From Eutreptiella sp. 'Long Island Sound 2002' (taxonomy: Eukaryota > Euglenozoa > Euglenophyceae > Eutreptiales > Eutreptiaceae): a stretch of DNA of 64,000 nt. The translations under genes and the position numbers were made by a program. Location: the NCBI GenBank assembly GCA_964036045.1, contig OZ038385.1:56905919-56969918 (forward strand), given 5' to 3'. The notes under the pieces were generated by a model. That model was not told where the DNA came from and ran no database searches. It saw nothing but the letters and a program-made list of their open reading frames with translations. Positions 37,501-42,743 of the stretch are shown here, piece after piece (the stretch's first letter is position 1; each line of letters begins with the position of its first letter).

Positions 37501-38034
37501 TGAATCGTTTGCAGCGTTCCACTTGAGTTGGGCTCCCTGCGAAGAAAGGTTTCATGAGCATAATGTTGCCCACAGTGTAAGTCATTAGTGACGCTTTCAA
37601 CTGGTCAAGCTGGTCAAGCTGGTCAAGAACACAAGAATTTGGTACAAATAAAGAAGCCAAGGGTGGCACAGCTGCCTCACTTAAATTGAACCAAACCATA
37701 AACAAGTCATGAGTTCAAAGTGCAGGGCCAGGACACACACCGAAGGCATTTGAGCACTCAATAGACCGCCCGCTGAGCTGGAGGAGGTGTCGAAAGTAAG
37801 TGAAAATTGCAGCTCACTCTCTGATGACAAAGAGTTGAGGACGATGGAAGTTTGTCAGAGGACCTTATAGCCTTGCGCAAAGCGTTCCTTACAACAACAG
37901 TGTTTGATAGCACAGAACAAACCTGTTTGAGCCAACAGATTTGACTGAGTGACAGCTACATTCGTGAACTCTGGAGCCACAGGCGCAAGGAGCGTCAGAA
38001 CCACAAGTAAGGTCACCCTGCATGCTGTCCCCAT
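2182..38034 (-). CDS. Giant multi-exon gene for a secreted tandem-domain protein
   Basis: About 30 small exons on the minus strand chain together with matching splice phases and give roughly 1,460 residues. The first exon carries a signal peptide; the rest is about 13 copies of a ~110-140 residue domain. Each copy shows a loop like P-T-T-S-G-E, a segment such as VSWTINNGTNSTSC or FRWNTVNNSATATSC, a second Cys 7-12 residues later followed by [DENTS]-L, then beta-like strands ending near a Gly at the next domain. Asn-X-Ser/Thr sequons are abundant, and no transmembrane segment is visible, so an extracellular or cell-surface role is inferred. I do not recognise the domain family and assign no function. 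Gaps remain in three domains (around 10.26-9.40 kb and 7.74-7.31 kb, plus the weak exon at 29.15 kb). The 3' end is not reached; the gene probably continues left of the window. Confidence 0.82.
2400..3760. other. Intron 30 of the giant gene, left part: no gene seen
   Basis: No exon or recognisable protein. It holds G-rich tracts (2,655-2,670; 2,745-2,815) and one copy of a dispersed ~40-bp repeat (2,706-2,745). Confidence 0.5.
3753..3760. repeat. Target-site duplication CCAGTATT, left copy
   Basis: Identical 8-bp word directly outside both ends of the 3.07-kb element. Confidence 0.6.
4227..5378 (+). repeat. 1.15-kb interspersed unit, copy A
   Basis: It starts ACCGAGCTGGTGG and ends with its inverse CCACCAGCTCGGT, then CCCAATATTCAGTCTTGAT. 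A (GCAAGCA)n tract lies near the start. The rest is rich in GGCCCATTTT-type words and has no conserved frame across copies. Confidence 0.8.
5379..5396. repeat. Interstitial TTAGGG-type telomeric repeats
   Basis: Three TTAGGG-like units sit exactly at the junction of copies A and B; shorter AGGGTTAGGG or CCTAACCCTAACC runs occur at 4,041-4,062, 4,215-4,226 and 6,560. Confidence 0.6.
5397..6560 (+). repeat. 1.15-kb interspersed unit, copy B
   Basis: Direct tandem copy of unit A, separated by TTAGGGTTAGGGTTAGGGTC; same ends and internal order, with scattered substitutions and a small insertion near 5,885. Confidence 0.8.
6832..6839. repeat. Target-site duplication CCAGTATT, right copy
   Basis: Matches the left copy at 3,753-3,760. 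Confidence 0.6.
7065..7311 (-). CDS. Exon 30: domain 12 core
   Basis: It encodes VQFSFDASGMSIGDEVI, LAWNVPNNTATATAC, ANCTLTGYTF and TVFFTPTGDAL. Acceptor TCTGCTCAG, donor GTATGT. The start is phase 0 while exon 29 ends phase 1, so one short exon for the start of domain 12 is missing between 7,312 and 7,740. Confidence 0.83.
7622..7654. repeat. Perfect 14-bp inverted repeat, 5-nt loop
   Basis: CACGCTGTCATGCA and its exact inverse flank CGCTG, inside the intron between exons 29 and 30. Confidence 0.85.
7741..7917 (-). CDS. Exon 29: domain 11 second Cys and end
   Basis: It encodes YVCDLTGVQLTASVTQLHLY and AVSQYMLEASHTVD. Acceptor CCCTGCAG, donor GTGTTA. Phase 1 on both sides. Confidence 0.8.
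7918..9213. other. Intron between exons 28 and 29
   Basis: 1.3-kb GC-donor intron. No protein recognised; a small hairpin around GGGGCTCTGTCGGAGCCCC lies at about 8,738-8,757. Confidence 0.5.
9214..9400 (-). CDS. Exon 28: domain 11, first half
   Basis: It encodes VSPYEAKHGTARHIVLS, TRMSPGNATLYV and VKFSLVDNSTAATAC. Acceptor CACTGCAG. The donor is GC (CAG|GCATGC); the resulting phase 1 matches the next exon. Confidence 0.8.
10265..10321 (-). CDS. Exon 27 (tentative): domain 10 Trp-like segment
   Basis: It encodes YVTFQFVNQVATEGRDLS, aligning with FRWNTVNNSATATSC though Trp is Phe. Acceptor GTCTGCAG. The lower end (donor GTGTAT) is a guess. Confidence 0.42.
10527..10644 (-). CDS. Exon 26: domain 10 start (divergent)
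   Basis: It encodes HPLQVAQEHRAVVHWF and VPRSTRSGAARDR, spaced like other domain starts but poorly conserved. Acceptor TGCTGCAG, donor GTATGA. Phases 0 and 1 fit both neighbours. Confidence 0.5.
10702..10931 (-). CDS. Exon 25: domain 9 Cys pair and end
   Basis: It encodes SGTLCAAPTSGTDVRVCTV, NRTVIVFVTAPLAMSG and FFLNYTYNFSTTLIG. Acceptor ATGTGCAG, donor GTATGC. Phase 1 in, phase 0 out. Confidence 0.8.
10932..13274. other. Intron between exons 24 and 25: no gene seen
   Basis: 2.3 kb with short open frames lacking homology, G-runs at 11,188-11,200 and 11,545-11,555, and a T9-A12 palindrome at 12,711-12,731. Confidence 0.5.
13275..13497 (-). CDS. Exon 24: domain 9, first half
   Basis: It encodes VLSFSASGPSLGDGQM, MHVTWTYAVYETVNAS and ends VLAQ; several sequons. 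Acceptor TGTGTCAG, donor GTCTGT. Phase 0 in, phase 1 out. Confidence 0.83.
13721..13910 (-). CDS. Exon 23: domain 8 core and end
   Basis: It encodes STVCPLSGSVFVCSLL, TTVSLRIVPSDALVG and TFPTLDFVEITSL. Acceptor CTTTGCAG, donor GTTTGT. Phase 2 in, phase 0 out. Confidence 0.83.
14591..14845 (-). CDS. Exon 22: end of domain 7 and first half of domain 8
   Basis: A 255-nt exon encoding KLSFAIQATSYVSNTF, LSEPVAVHGTARDLYLS and NTSGVTTGGERIEV. It crosses the domain boundary without an intron. Acceptor CACTACAG, donor GTGCCC; phase 2 on both sides. Confidence 0.85.
15068..15305. mobile_element. Short intronic element with G-run terminal inverted repeats
   Basis: Left end CCTTCCCCCAAGGGGG with a long G-run matches the inverse of the right end (C-run then CTCGGGGTAGGG). 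The 235-bp segment lies wholly in the intron between exons 21 and 22. It resembles a miniature inverted-repeat or introner-type element. Confidence 0.45.
15451..15667 (-). CDS. Exon 21: domain 7 core
   Basis: It encodes LEFNTSGVSIGGEVI, LMWSTVNDSTTATSC, KSCTLGMQY and RIYMFY. The acceptor TGTGCTCAG at 15,667 is chosen because it restores phase 1 with exon 20; an upstream acceptor does not. Donor GTCTCA. Confidence 0.85.
16561..17582 (-). repeat. 1.15-kb interspersed unit, copy C (inverted)
   Basis: It begins ATCAAGACTGAATATTGGG and ends CCACCAGCTCGGT; it reads as the inverse of A, B and D and is somewhat shorter, missing an internal part near 17,110. Confidence 0.8.
17585..17767 (+). repeat. 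Spacer repeat between units C and D
   Basis: Near-identical to 4,042-4,226 of the first composite (TTGGCCATGCCAGCCATG, then CCATTTTGGACCCCAACACT, then AGAGCTAGGGCTAGGG). Confidence 0.8.
17768..18911 (+). repeat. 1.15-kb interspersed unit, copy D
   Basis: Full unit with the same terminal words as A and B; closest to A over the GCAAGCA tract and the AACGGTGGGTACA region. Confidence 0.8.
19423..19682 (-). CDS. Exon 20: domain 6 core and start of domain 7
   Basis: A 260-nt exon encoding ENATTACDSNGTHYFCNLVG, NFTLQAQVEAY and VLWGYSTVEVPAGA. Its Ser-Glu-Asn junction completes the sequon begun in exon 19. Acceptor CATTCCAG, donor GTACAA. Phase 2 in, phase 1 out. Confidence 0.85.
20386..20554 (-). 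CDS. Exon 19: domain 6, first half through Trp
   Basis: It encodes DITALSSVVTPVEALHG, VTTNGPTTSGETIVV and GLRWGI. Acceptor CTGTGCAG, donor GTGCGT. Phase 1 in, phase 2 out. Confidence 0.85.
20731..20862 (-). CDS. Exon 18: end of domain 5
   Basis: It encodes YSTTNTFYLFFDPATSFIG, then NLTLSAYAFTNWTQALG. Acceptor GTCTTCAG; the donor lies at the edge of a (GT)n tract. Phase 1 on both sides. Confidence 0.82.
21007..21127 (-). CDS. Exon 17: domain 5 Trp-Cys-Cys core
   Basis: It encodes FRWNTVNNSATATSC and VMTCDLTAS, the clearest example of the motif. Acceptor TTGTTGCAG, donor GTATGC. Phase 0 joins exon 16 across a 4.45-kb intron. Confidence 0.85.
23101..23312. repeat. Pentanucleotide array (GGTGT)n/(GGTAT)n
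   Basis: About 42 units: a GGTGT block, then GGTAT, with GGTAC variants near 23,270-23,290 and two 1-nt phase slips; preceded by a C-run. Confidence 0.95.
25021..25119. repeat. 50-bp tandem duplication
   Basis: AGGGTGCTCTCTGACACTGA begins at 25,021 and again at 25,071, followed by the same 30 bases. Confidence 0.9.
25576..25695 (-). CDS. Exon 16: domain 5, FTNV start and SG-loop
   Basis: It encodes FTNVQFVEAVTGFVPN and LSFSITQPSTGAEK in exactly 40 codons. FTNV is shared with domain 1. Acceptor TCTTACAG, donor GTGTGT; phase 0 on both sides. Confidence 0.8.
26419..26502 (-). pseudogene. Orphan exon copy of the SG-loop module
   Basis: It encodes CLPRTEAGGDTVALHF and TASLGAV, matching NGPTTSGETIVV of true exons, with acceptor GATCCAG and donor GTGAGT. 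Its phases (1 and 1) do not fit exon 15 (ends 0) or exon 16 (starts 0), which join each other directly. No other module of a domain surrounds it. I infer a duplicated or captured exon. Confidence 0.5.
26787..26840. repeat. (GGGGT)n array
   Basis: About 11 uninterrupted GGGGT units adjacent to the right inverted end. Confidence 0.95.
26924..27014 (-). CDS. Exon 15: end of domain 4
   Basis: It encodes SLDAFYIDLQVVADYM and ends LLYGNWE. Acceptor GCCGCACAG, donor GTGTGC. Phase 2 in joins exon 14 exactly; phase 0 out. Confidence 0.68.
27015..28824. other. Intron between exons 14 and 15
   Basis: 1.8 kb. Open minus-strand frames at 28,210-28,375 look partly coding but do not fit the splice phases; a GAATn tract lies at 28,120-28,138. 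Confidence 0.45.
28825..28906 (-). CDS. Exon 14: domain 4 second Cys segment
   Basis: It encodes TYYCELTGVHFDTTPK and IDLLLTPLT. Acceptor GCCTTCAG, donor GTAAAA. Phase 1 in, phase 2 out. Confidence 0.75.
29150..29185 (-). CDS. Exon 13 (tentative 36-nt exon): domain 4 Trp segment
   Basis: A short stretch encoding HAVWAVNTHSE fits phase 1 on both sides between exons 12 and 14 and carries the Trp and V-N-T. It lacks the first Cys and uses a weak donor, so it is only a proposal. Confidence 0.3.
29381..29490. repeat. (CA)n-(GA)n-(CA)n compound microsatellite
   Basis: CA repeats, then about 10 GA, then CA/CGCA repeats, in the intron between exons 12 and 13. Confidence 0.95.
29600..29667 (-). CDS. 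Exon 12: domain 4 SG-loop
   Basis: It encodes ANGPTQAGETLLVSATHV, a near match to TNGPTTSGETIVV of domain 6. Acceptor TCTTCACAG, donor GTGTGA. Phase 2 in, phase 1 out. Confidence 0.8.
29845..29923 (-). CDS. Exon 11: start of domain 4
   Basis: It encodes IFDAVVSAAPMIGEPGTPR and LTVNV, matching the VTPVEALHGTVR region of domain 6. Acceptor GCCTCAG, donor GTGTGG. Phase 1 in, phase 2 out. Confidence 0.75.
30655..30784 (-). CDS. Exon 10: end of domain 3
   Basis: It encodes VTANTIYFFFVRDATALG, then DITFSMEAQYFTPYVW and NASLI. Acceptor CTCTGCACAG, donor GTTGGC. Phase 0 in, phase 1 out. Confidence 0.82.
31527..31662. repeat. Two (GT)n tracts
   Basis: (GT)n at 31,527-31,568 and 31,632-31,662, in the intron between exons 9 and 10. 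Confidence 0.95.
31772..31990 (-). CDS. Exon 9: domain 3 start to second Cys
   Basis: It encodes PTQVVSQVAAWALMF, TVRWSTHNMSETASNC and FFCDLASIS in 73 codons. Acceptor TCTCTTCAG, donor GTATGC; phase 0 on both sides. Confidence 0.82.
32739..32845 (-). CDS. Exon 8: end of domain 2
   Basis: It encodes DGSLDVEVHADFLPIRELM and ends FVDVMLIE. Acceptor TTTCGTCAG, donor GTACAT. Phase 1 in, phase 0 out. Confidence 0.7.
32846..34336. other. Intron between exons 7 and 8
   Basis: 1.5 kb without a recognised gene. It holds a dispersed 40-bp repeat (33,600-33,642), a solo terminal piece of the 1.15-kb unit (CACCAGCTCGGTCCCAATAT at 33,735) and a TTAGGG-like word next to it. Confidence 0.5.
34337..34501 (-). 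CDS. Exon 7: domain 2, Trp-Cys-Cys core
   Basis: Acceptor TTTTTTCCCTCCAG, donor GTATCT. One exon holds VSWTINNGTNSTSC and FYVCDLFGHHF, which are two exons in domain 1. Phase 1 joins exon 6 exactly across a 1.9-kb intron. Confidence 0.82.
35185..35454 (+). CDS. Possible VTT/TVP38-type membrane protein exon, nested on the opposite strand
   Basis: An 89-aa frame inside the intron between exons 6 and 7 of the giant gene. After a hydrophobic start it reads LPATPFQVEAGYVFAGCLG, then a hydrophobic stretch and FLIGQFLARSWAEMI. This resembles the A-G-x-x-F-G and G-R-x-L-x-R signatures of the SNARE-associated VTT (TVP38/TMEM64, DedA) family. It is much shorter than that family (about 200 aa or more), so it is at most one exon. 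A possible donor GTGCTA follows FLIFN. No partner exons found. Confidence 0.33.
   Translation: MGQPASVGLGGTLFAMAQTLAVVCALPATPFQVEAGYVFAGCLGSLMSLASLYAATMASFLIGQFLARSWAEMIEKRPFLIFNVLCNIT
36413..36544 (-). CDS. Exon 6: domain 2, first half
   Basis: It encodes QLNVTTTVTPLEALPGDLR followed by ISASAPTTSGEALLV, the typical domain start and SG-E loop. Donor GTGTGT. The 132-nt length fits phase 1 to phase 1. Confidence 0.8.
36641..36730 (-). CDS. Exon 5: end of domain 1
   Basis: It encodes DATTGALPLEFTLKANTW then YVYTPNVTAI, closely matching DATALGALDITFSMEA of exon 10. Acceptor ACATAG, donor GTGTGC; phase 1 on both sides, so the domain boundary is a symmetric phase-1 junction. Confidence 0.78.
37285..37353 (-). 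CDS. Exon 4: domain 1, second Cys segment
   Basis: Acceptor TTCTGTAG, donor GTGTGC. It encodes ECDLSSMTF then VYLWYGA, with the conserved C-D-L. Phase 1 on both sides. Confidence 0.75.
37455..37536 (-). CDS. Exon 3: domain 1, Trp-sequon-Cys segment
   Basis: Acceptor TTCTTCGCAG, donor GTATCG. It encodes AQLKWNAANDSAAANGC, with the conserved Trp and first Cys. Phase 0 in, phase 1 out. Confidence 0.78.
37741..37820 (-). CDS. Exon 2: domain 1, SG-loop segment
   Basis: Acceptor ATCAG, donor GTGTGT. It encodes ELQFSLTFDTSSSSAGG, the counterpart of the loop strand in later domains. Phase 1 in, phase 0 out; the length of 80 nt fits exactly. Confidence 0.72.
37923..38034 (-). CDS. Exon 1: signal peptide and start of domain 1
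   Basis: It starts at ATG (38034) with MGTACR, then a hydrophobic core VTLLVVLTLLAPVA and a likely cleavage point near APVAPE. EFTNVAVTQ follows, matching the FTNV start of the domain in the exon at 25,695. Two in-frame upstream ATGs (38040, 38055) are alternatives. Donor CAG|GTTTGT, phase 1. Confidence 0.75.
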
Positions 38035-40079
38035 CAACATTGCACAAGGCAACATTGAGGCAGAAAGCAGAAATGTGGCTCTGAAAGTTACAAGCAAACA
38101 CGTGTGACAGAACACGGACTTAAGTATGTCAGTCTAGAGTGGCGCTGTGCAAGAATTCCTCTCTATATGTCCAACTCCTCTCTCTGTTTGCACTGAGGGC
38201 GAGAGGCGAAGTTGTCATCTGCCCCCAAACCATGAAGCCCCAACCCACCACCCTTTGGAAAGAAAATGAATCCTTTCCCCATACTCATTAACGTTGAGGA
38301 AGGAGTGACAGGTTCTCTACACGATACCAACCAACCGTGCATTTCCATGGCTCTGCTGAGTGGAAGCTGGCCGGGGGCCTGTACAAAGCTGAAAGGTGAG
38401 GCAAGTCGGATAGCGACAGGATTCCTGTCTCTCTGCAGCTCTGCGACGGTCTTGTCGCGATGTCCCGCAGGGAAGCTTGAAAGATGTTATTTTTAATCTG
38501 GAAATGCAGAGCTTCAGAGGCGCATTCCGCACTTCGTGTAGGGGTGGACAAGGGCTGTTCAGGAAGTTGCGGGTGAGTTTCAGCGCTGCGGCTGAGTGCA
38601 CGCTGCCTCCGGATGCGTGCTCAGTGACCAACCCAACCCATCAACAATCTCAATCCTACGAGTCAACCAGGTCACTATTCGGGAGTTTGATCCACTCCTA
38701 AGTATGTATGGCTCCTTATGATACGGTGAAACCTACACTAGGGTTGTAAGTGAAAGATGACCCATGGACAAGCTGTGAAGCTTCAATTGTCATAATCGTT
38801 GCATATTTTACTCAGAATTGTTCATACATGCAGACTTTCCACCGAAACGGACAACAACACCCATGTCATGCAAACCAAAACTAAAAAATTTATTTATTCG
38901 TACTTAGTTGTACACATATAGGGGGGCTCAAGGGGGTTGGTGGTTTTGAGATATCGGACTTGCCCCCCCCCAAGGGTCCCAAAAGCTTCCATTAGATGTA
39001 CATATGTCATTTCAACTCCCTCCGCTCTTCGCGCGTCCCCGGTTTGGGCTCGGGACCCGCTCCCCCTTTTTGCACCCCCCCCAGCCTGCACAGCCATCTG
39101 GTAGGGTAGGGTTCTGGAACCTTGTTTTCGCTATATCTTGGGCTTACCGCTCATGAACAAGTCATCTAACCACCTATGGATGCGGAATTGCAAACAGCAC
39201 GCACATGAAACAAAGCAAGAGCACCACAACACATTTGCGCCACCATTTTTCGACATATGTTGAATAACACAGTCTACTGGAACTCAGGCCCAAAGATTTT
39301 TGGGTTCGGCTTCCGGGAGCGGGTGCTTTGGCGTGATGCCGGTGCACCTCGACAGTAGGAAGATTTCTGCCTTACACCCTAGCACAAAGCAAAAATTCAG
39401 GATCAAACTTGCTGATGAAAGTCCACCACTGATTGTAGGTCCATGGCATAAAAGGCTAAACAAATGACCCAAAAATATGCACAAGTCTTTGGAGCATAAA
39501 ATACATGAAAAAGATATGTTTCAGTGGTTTCTGGGCCTTTTACTATCACCAAAGTTCAGTTCTGACCTTTATCTCTTGAACTGCCCACTCAGTAAGACTG
39601 GCCATCATGGAGCCATTCATGTGCCCCATCATGACCCATCATGTCATTTCTGCATCATGATCTGATTATGAACAATTAGACCTCTGAGAATCGGCCTGTC
39701 ACCATCATCTTCCATCATTCTTCTGATTTACTGATCATCTTCACTGTTCATGCAGGACAATCTTGGATTAGCAGCATCATGCTGTACATTCTGGGATCTG
39801 GATGTGGATCTGGATTAAAGTAGGGAATTCACTACCAGAGTTCAGCTTAATAACTGAATGCTCATATAAATAGGCATGTTCGCAAAACGAAACAGCCTGA
39901 GTGGGTCCATCTAACTTCCCCCCTGCAGCGCTGCAAGTCCTGTGCGTGCGTCGCAAAAAAATATAACCCGTAGATGGGCTCACCACATGCATGCACGGTA
40001 TCCTTACACCCATTTCTTGCTTTTGGTCAGACCTTAGGTGCTCTGGAATAGCGCATGTGAGTTGCGCGTGTCGTTTGGG
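38035..40079. other. Region 5' of the giant gene: no gene seen
   Basis: No convincing coding sequence or recognisable core promoter. A CATCATGATC-rich stretch lies at 39,600-39,770. The promoter of the giant gene presumably lies in the first few hundred bases. Confidence 0.4.
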
Positions 40080-40891
40080 GTCGTGCTCAGTCAAGCTGTT
40101 TGCGCGCGCCGTCCTTCATCGCCATGATTTGTTCGTTGCGTAGGCGTGGAGGCGTCTGACACCTCCTTGAGCAGCTTTGGGTAGCGCGTACCTTGAATTC
40201 CACGCGTTGATCCCAATGTCTTTGTCGCTGTAGGCAGTCAGGTTGATCTTCTTATACTCAGTCTGCAGTTAGGTGTAGTAGAGGTACTTGGTACTCATCC
40301 GTCTCTCCCTCGTGCTCCGTCACTGTCGTAGTAAAGGGGACTGGTACGGGCAAGTTGCTGAGGTGGACCTTCGTTAGCATCGCACAGATCGCGTCGTGGT
40401 TTGCGTGTTTGTTTAACAAAATCGCTGTCATCCTGCGAGCGTCCTTCGATCCACTTGGCAGGGTGTAGTCACCGCACTGCCGTGATGGCCGTTGTACTGC
40501 TCAGAAAGGTCAGTGTGCGTGTGTTGATTCGCTCATTGGTGAGAAGGGAACGAAATGATTGATTCGCATAAGGTGAAAAAGATGTCACAAGGAGTAAAGG
40601 ATGTCACTGTACACCATTCCCACTCGGCATTCACCGTTCGCTTAGTACCTGGGTGCGTAGGCGTCTAACCCTGGATACAGTGACCAGGCGCCCTACCTAC
40701 CCAGAACCTCGCTGGCGGAGTTCGCTGTTTTCAGCGTGGGTTTCATAAAATTTTTTGTCGTACATCCTCCCCCCCAGTCTCTCACACTCTTCTCTTCCCT
40801 TTTTCTCTGTCTTGCTCTCTCTCTTTCTTCTGGCCTTTCTGTTGGTTTGGGTTCTTGAGTTCGTGCGCGACAGTTGGTTAGAGGGACGCAA
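40080..40891 (-). pseudogene. Decayed protein-coding remnant, unknown family
   Basis: Reading leftward, several protein-like stretches occur in shifting frames: RMYDKKFYETHAENSELRQR, SFRSLLTNERINTRTLTF, then DARRMTAILLNKHANHDAIC and NLPVPVPFTTTVTEHEGE, then KKINLTAYSDKDIGINAW. The frame changes and stops between them indicate decay. I do not recognise the protein; it could be from a mobile element or virus-like insertion. Confidence 0.35.
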
Positions 40892-40980
40892 ACTCCTGTT
40901 CTGGCACTTTAAACGATACCTTACTGCTGACAGTAGTGCCGTGACTTGTATGGTTTTACAGCTTATTTTACAAGGGAGTC

Positions 40981-41685
40981 ATGGACCGTAGAAAGTCGAC
41001 CGGTAAAGGCGTGCCCAAGCCTAAGCCCAAGCCTAAGCCCAAGCCCCTACCAAAACCAGCCAAACCCTACCCCAAACTTCCCCCTGCACCCAGTGCCCCC
41101 AGTGGACAGTCTTTGTCCCAGCCCGTGCCCTTTTTGCACGTGCTGTTGCCACTGCCAGCACCGGCACCCCCGGCGGTACCCCCGCCGCCTCAGTGAGCAA
41201 ACGTGCCGCTCCCTGCGGCTCTGGCGCCGCCGCCAATGCCACCTCCTTCTTTTTCTTCTTCTTCTACTTCTGGTGCATCTCTTGCATTTGCATCTCCTGC
41301 ATCTACCCTTGAGTCGATCTACAATTCTCCGCTCTCCCTCTCCGGCACTCCGCCTCCCCGCATCCCTCCTCCCCTCACCAACACCCGCATCCCCTTCCCC
41401 CGCTCCCATCTGCCCGTCCAGGCCCTCTTCGGGCCTGGGCGCCAGCTGGAGCCCGTCGGCCGTTGGGCAGTAATGCCCAACTCTGATGGGCTTCGGCTGT
41501 ACTGGGCAGATGCTCAACTGGACAGCGCCCAGCTGAGTGAGCCTCGTTGGCTGCCGGGAGCGGTGGACCCAGGACTGGTGCCGGAGCCGCATCAGCAGCC
41601 ACAGGCGCAGGCGCAGCCGCAGGCGCAGCTGGATCAACAACCACAGGCGCAGCCGGATCAACAGCCGCAGGTGCAGCCGGGTCAA
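40981..41685 (+). pseudogene. Pro/Gln-rich open frame split by an LTR element
   Basis: It starts MDRRKSTGKGVPKPKPKPK and is Pro-rich, with one in-frame TGA at 41,194. It continues through a Ser/Pro region, a more globular stretch (GRWAVMPNSDGLRLYWADAQ) and Gln-Pro-Ala repeats. At 41,685 it is cut by the LTR element; matching Gln/Pro repeats resume at 44,802-44,900 and contain a TAG. It could be a retroelement gag-type N-terminus. The opposite strand is also open (Asp-Pro-Ala-Ala-Pro repeats), so the coding strand is uncertain. Confidence 0.4.
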
Positions 41686-42068
41686 TGCAATAGGTTTGGC
41701 ATAGAGAGGTACACGAAGCCATAGTAATAATAGCGCAGGCCCCCGACAGAAGCGCGATCACGCACAGCGCAAGCGCAGTGCCAGCACAGAAGTGATGAAC
41801 AGAGTAAAAGAGGACTGTACAATAAATGTCGTATGTTGCAATCTGTTTCATTATTCTGAATACAATGCATAACTGTGTTGTTGTTACTTGCAGTAACAAC
41901 AAGATGTTCAATTGATTCTGACGGACAAGATTATCCAAGTGTTCGTGGGAGATTGGGATTGAAGGATTTCAATTTTATTATGAAAAACAAAATGCCGCTA
42001 ATAATAAAAATCTCTGTTTGCAGGATTGCGGAGCAAAAAAGATAGACGCGAGGTCTGTTAGAATAATA
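41686..42068 (+). repeat. 5' LTR of the non-autonomous element
   Basis: TGCAATAGG...GAATAATA; nearly identical to the 3' copy. It contains AATAAA at about 41,820. Confidence 0.85.
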
Positions 42069-42263
42069 ATCTTGTTGTTACTGGGCTGCCGAGGATTCTG
42101 CTATGAGGAGTGACAAAGAGGACAGCGCCAGCAGAGTACGGGGGACAACCCAACGACCAAGAAGAGGTCACCGCTGAAGGAGACACCGTCCAGCCTGCAG
42201 CGACTACGGCAAGCAATAGCTGAAGAGGTTGGAGAACGACGCATAAGCGCGGCGGTCGGACGT

Positions 42264-42743
42264 TTGCGTAACATGCAGGTATGTGGTCACGGCCCAACGC
42301 CACATGTTGCCTCAGAGCGCCGCCAGCGACAGGTGCAGGAGTTTGAAGGGTTTTGCGCTGACAAAGGCGCACAGGCCCAGTGCTGCCAATATGACTGTGC
42401 CTGTCATGAAGAGTGCCATGGTGCTTTGGCTATGATCCACGGAGGAGTCCTGCGTTGTTTGGTCACGAAGAACATACTGGTGCAACAGACGACAACGCCC
42501 AAACGGCCGCCATTGGAGGGGTCGCTCGAAGACTTGATTCACAAGCAAGCACGGCGGCGCTACTGGTATGAGAAGTTAACCGCAATCAACCACGTGGCGG
42601 CGAAGGAGATACAACGCCAGATGGAGCAAGCACAAGCAGAAATCACCCTGCATCAACGACGGCAATCCAAGAAGTGGGTGGGATTCTACGGGTTCGATGA
42701 GGAGCACGAGGATGAACGCGAAGCGCCGGACGAGAGTACATGA
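42264..42743 (+). CDS. Unknown 159-aa frame inside the LTR element
   Basis: Charged, partly coiled-coil-like protein with a Cys-rich patch (AQCCQYDCACHEECHG) and RYWYEKLTAINHVAAKEIQR. The frame is open back to 42,111 without an ATG. GTATGT at 42,279 and GCGACAG at about 42,332 could define a 54-nt in-frame intron. A short tandem repeat follows at 42,720-42,850. I do not recognise it; a degenerate gag is possible. Confidence 0.35.
   Translation: MRNMQVCGHGPTPHVASERRQRQVQEFEGFCADKGAQAQCCQYDCACHEECHGALAMIHGGVLRCLVTKNILVQQTTTPKRPPLEGSLEDLIHKQARRRYWYEKLTAINHVAAKEIQRQMEQAQAEITLHQRRQSKKWVGFYGFDEEHEDEREAPDEST

Noticed and set aside
41375-41938. Hydrophobic antisense frame inside both LTR copies of the non-autonomous element
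   Set aside because: It is duplicated only because the LTR is; it has no family signature and is antisense to the inferred orientation.
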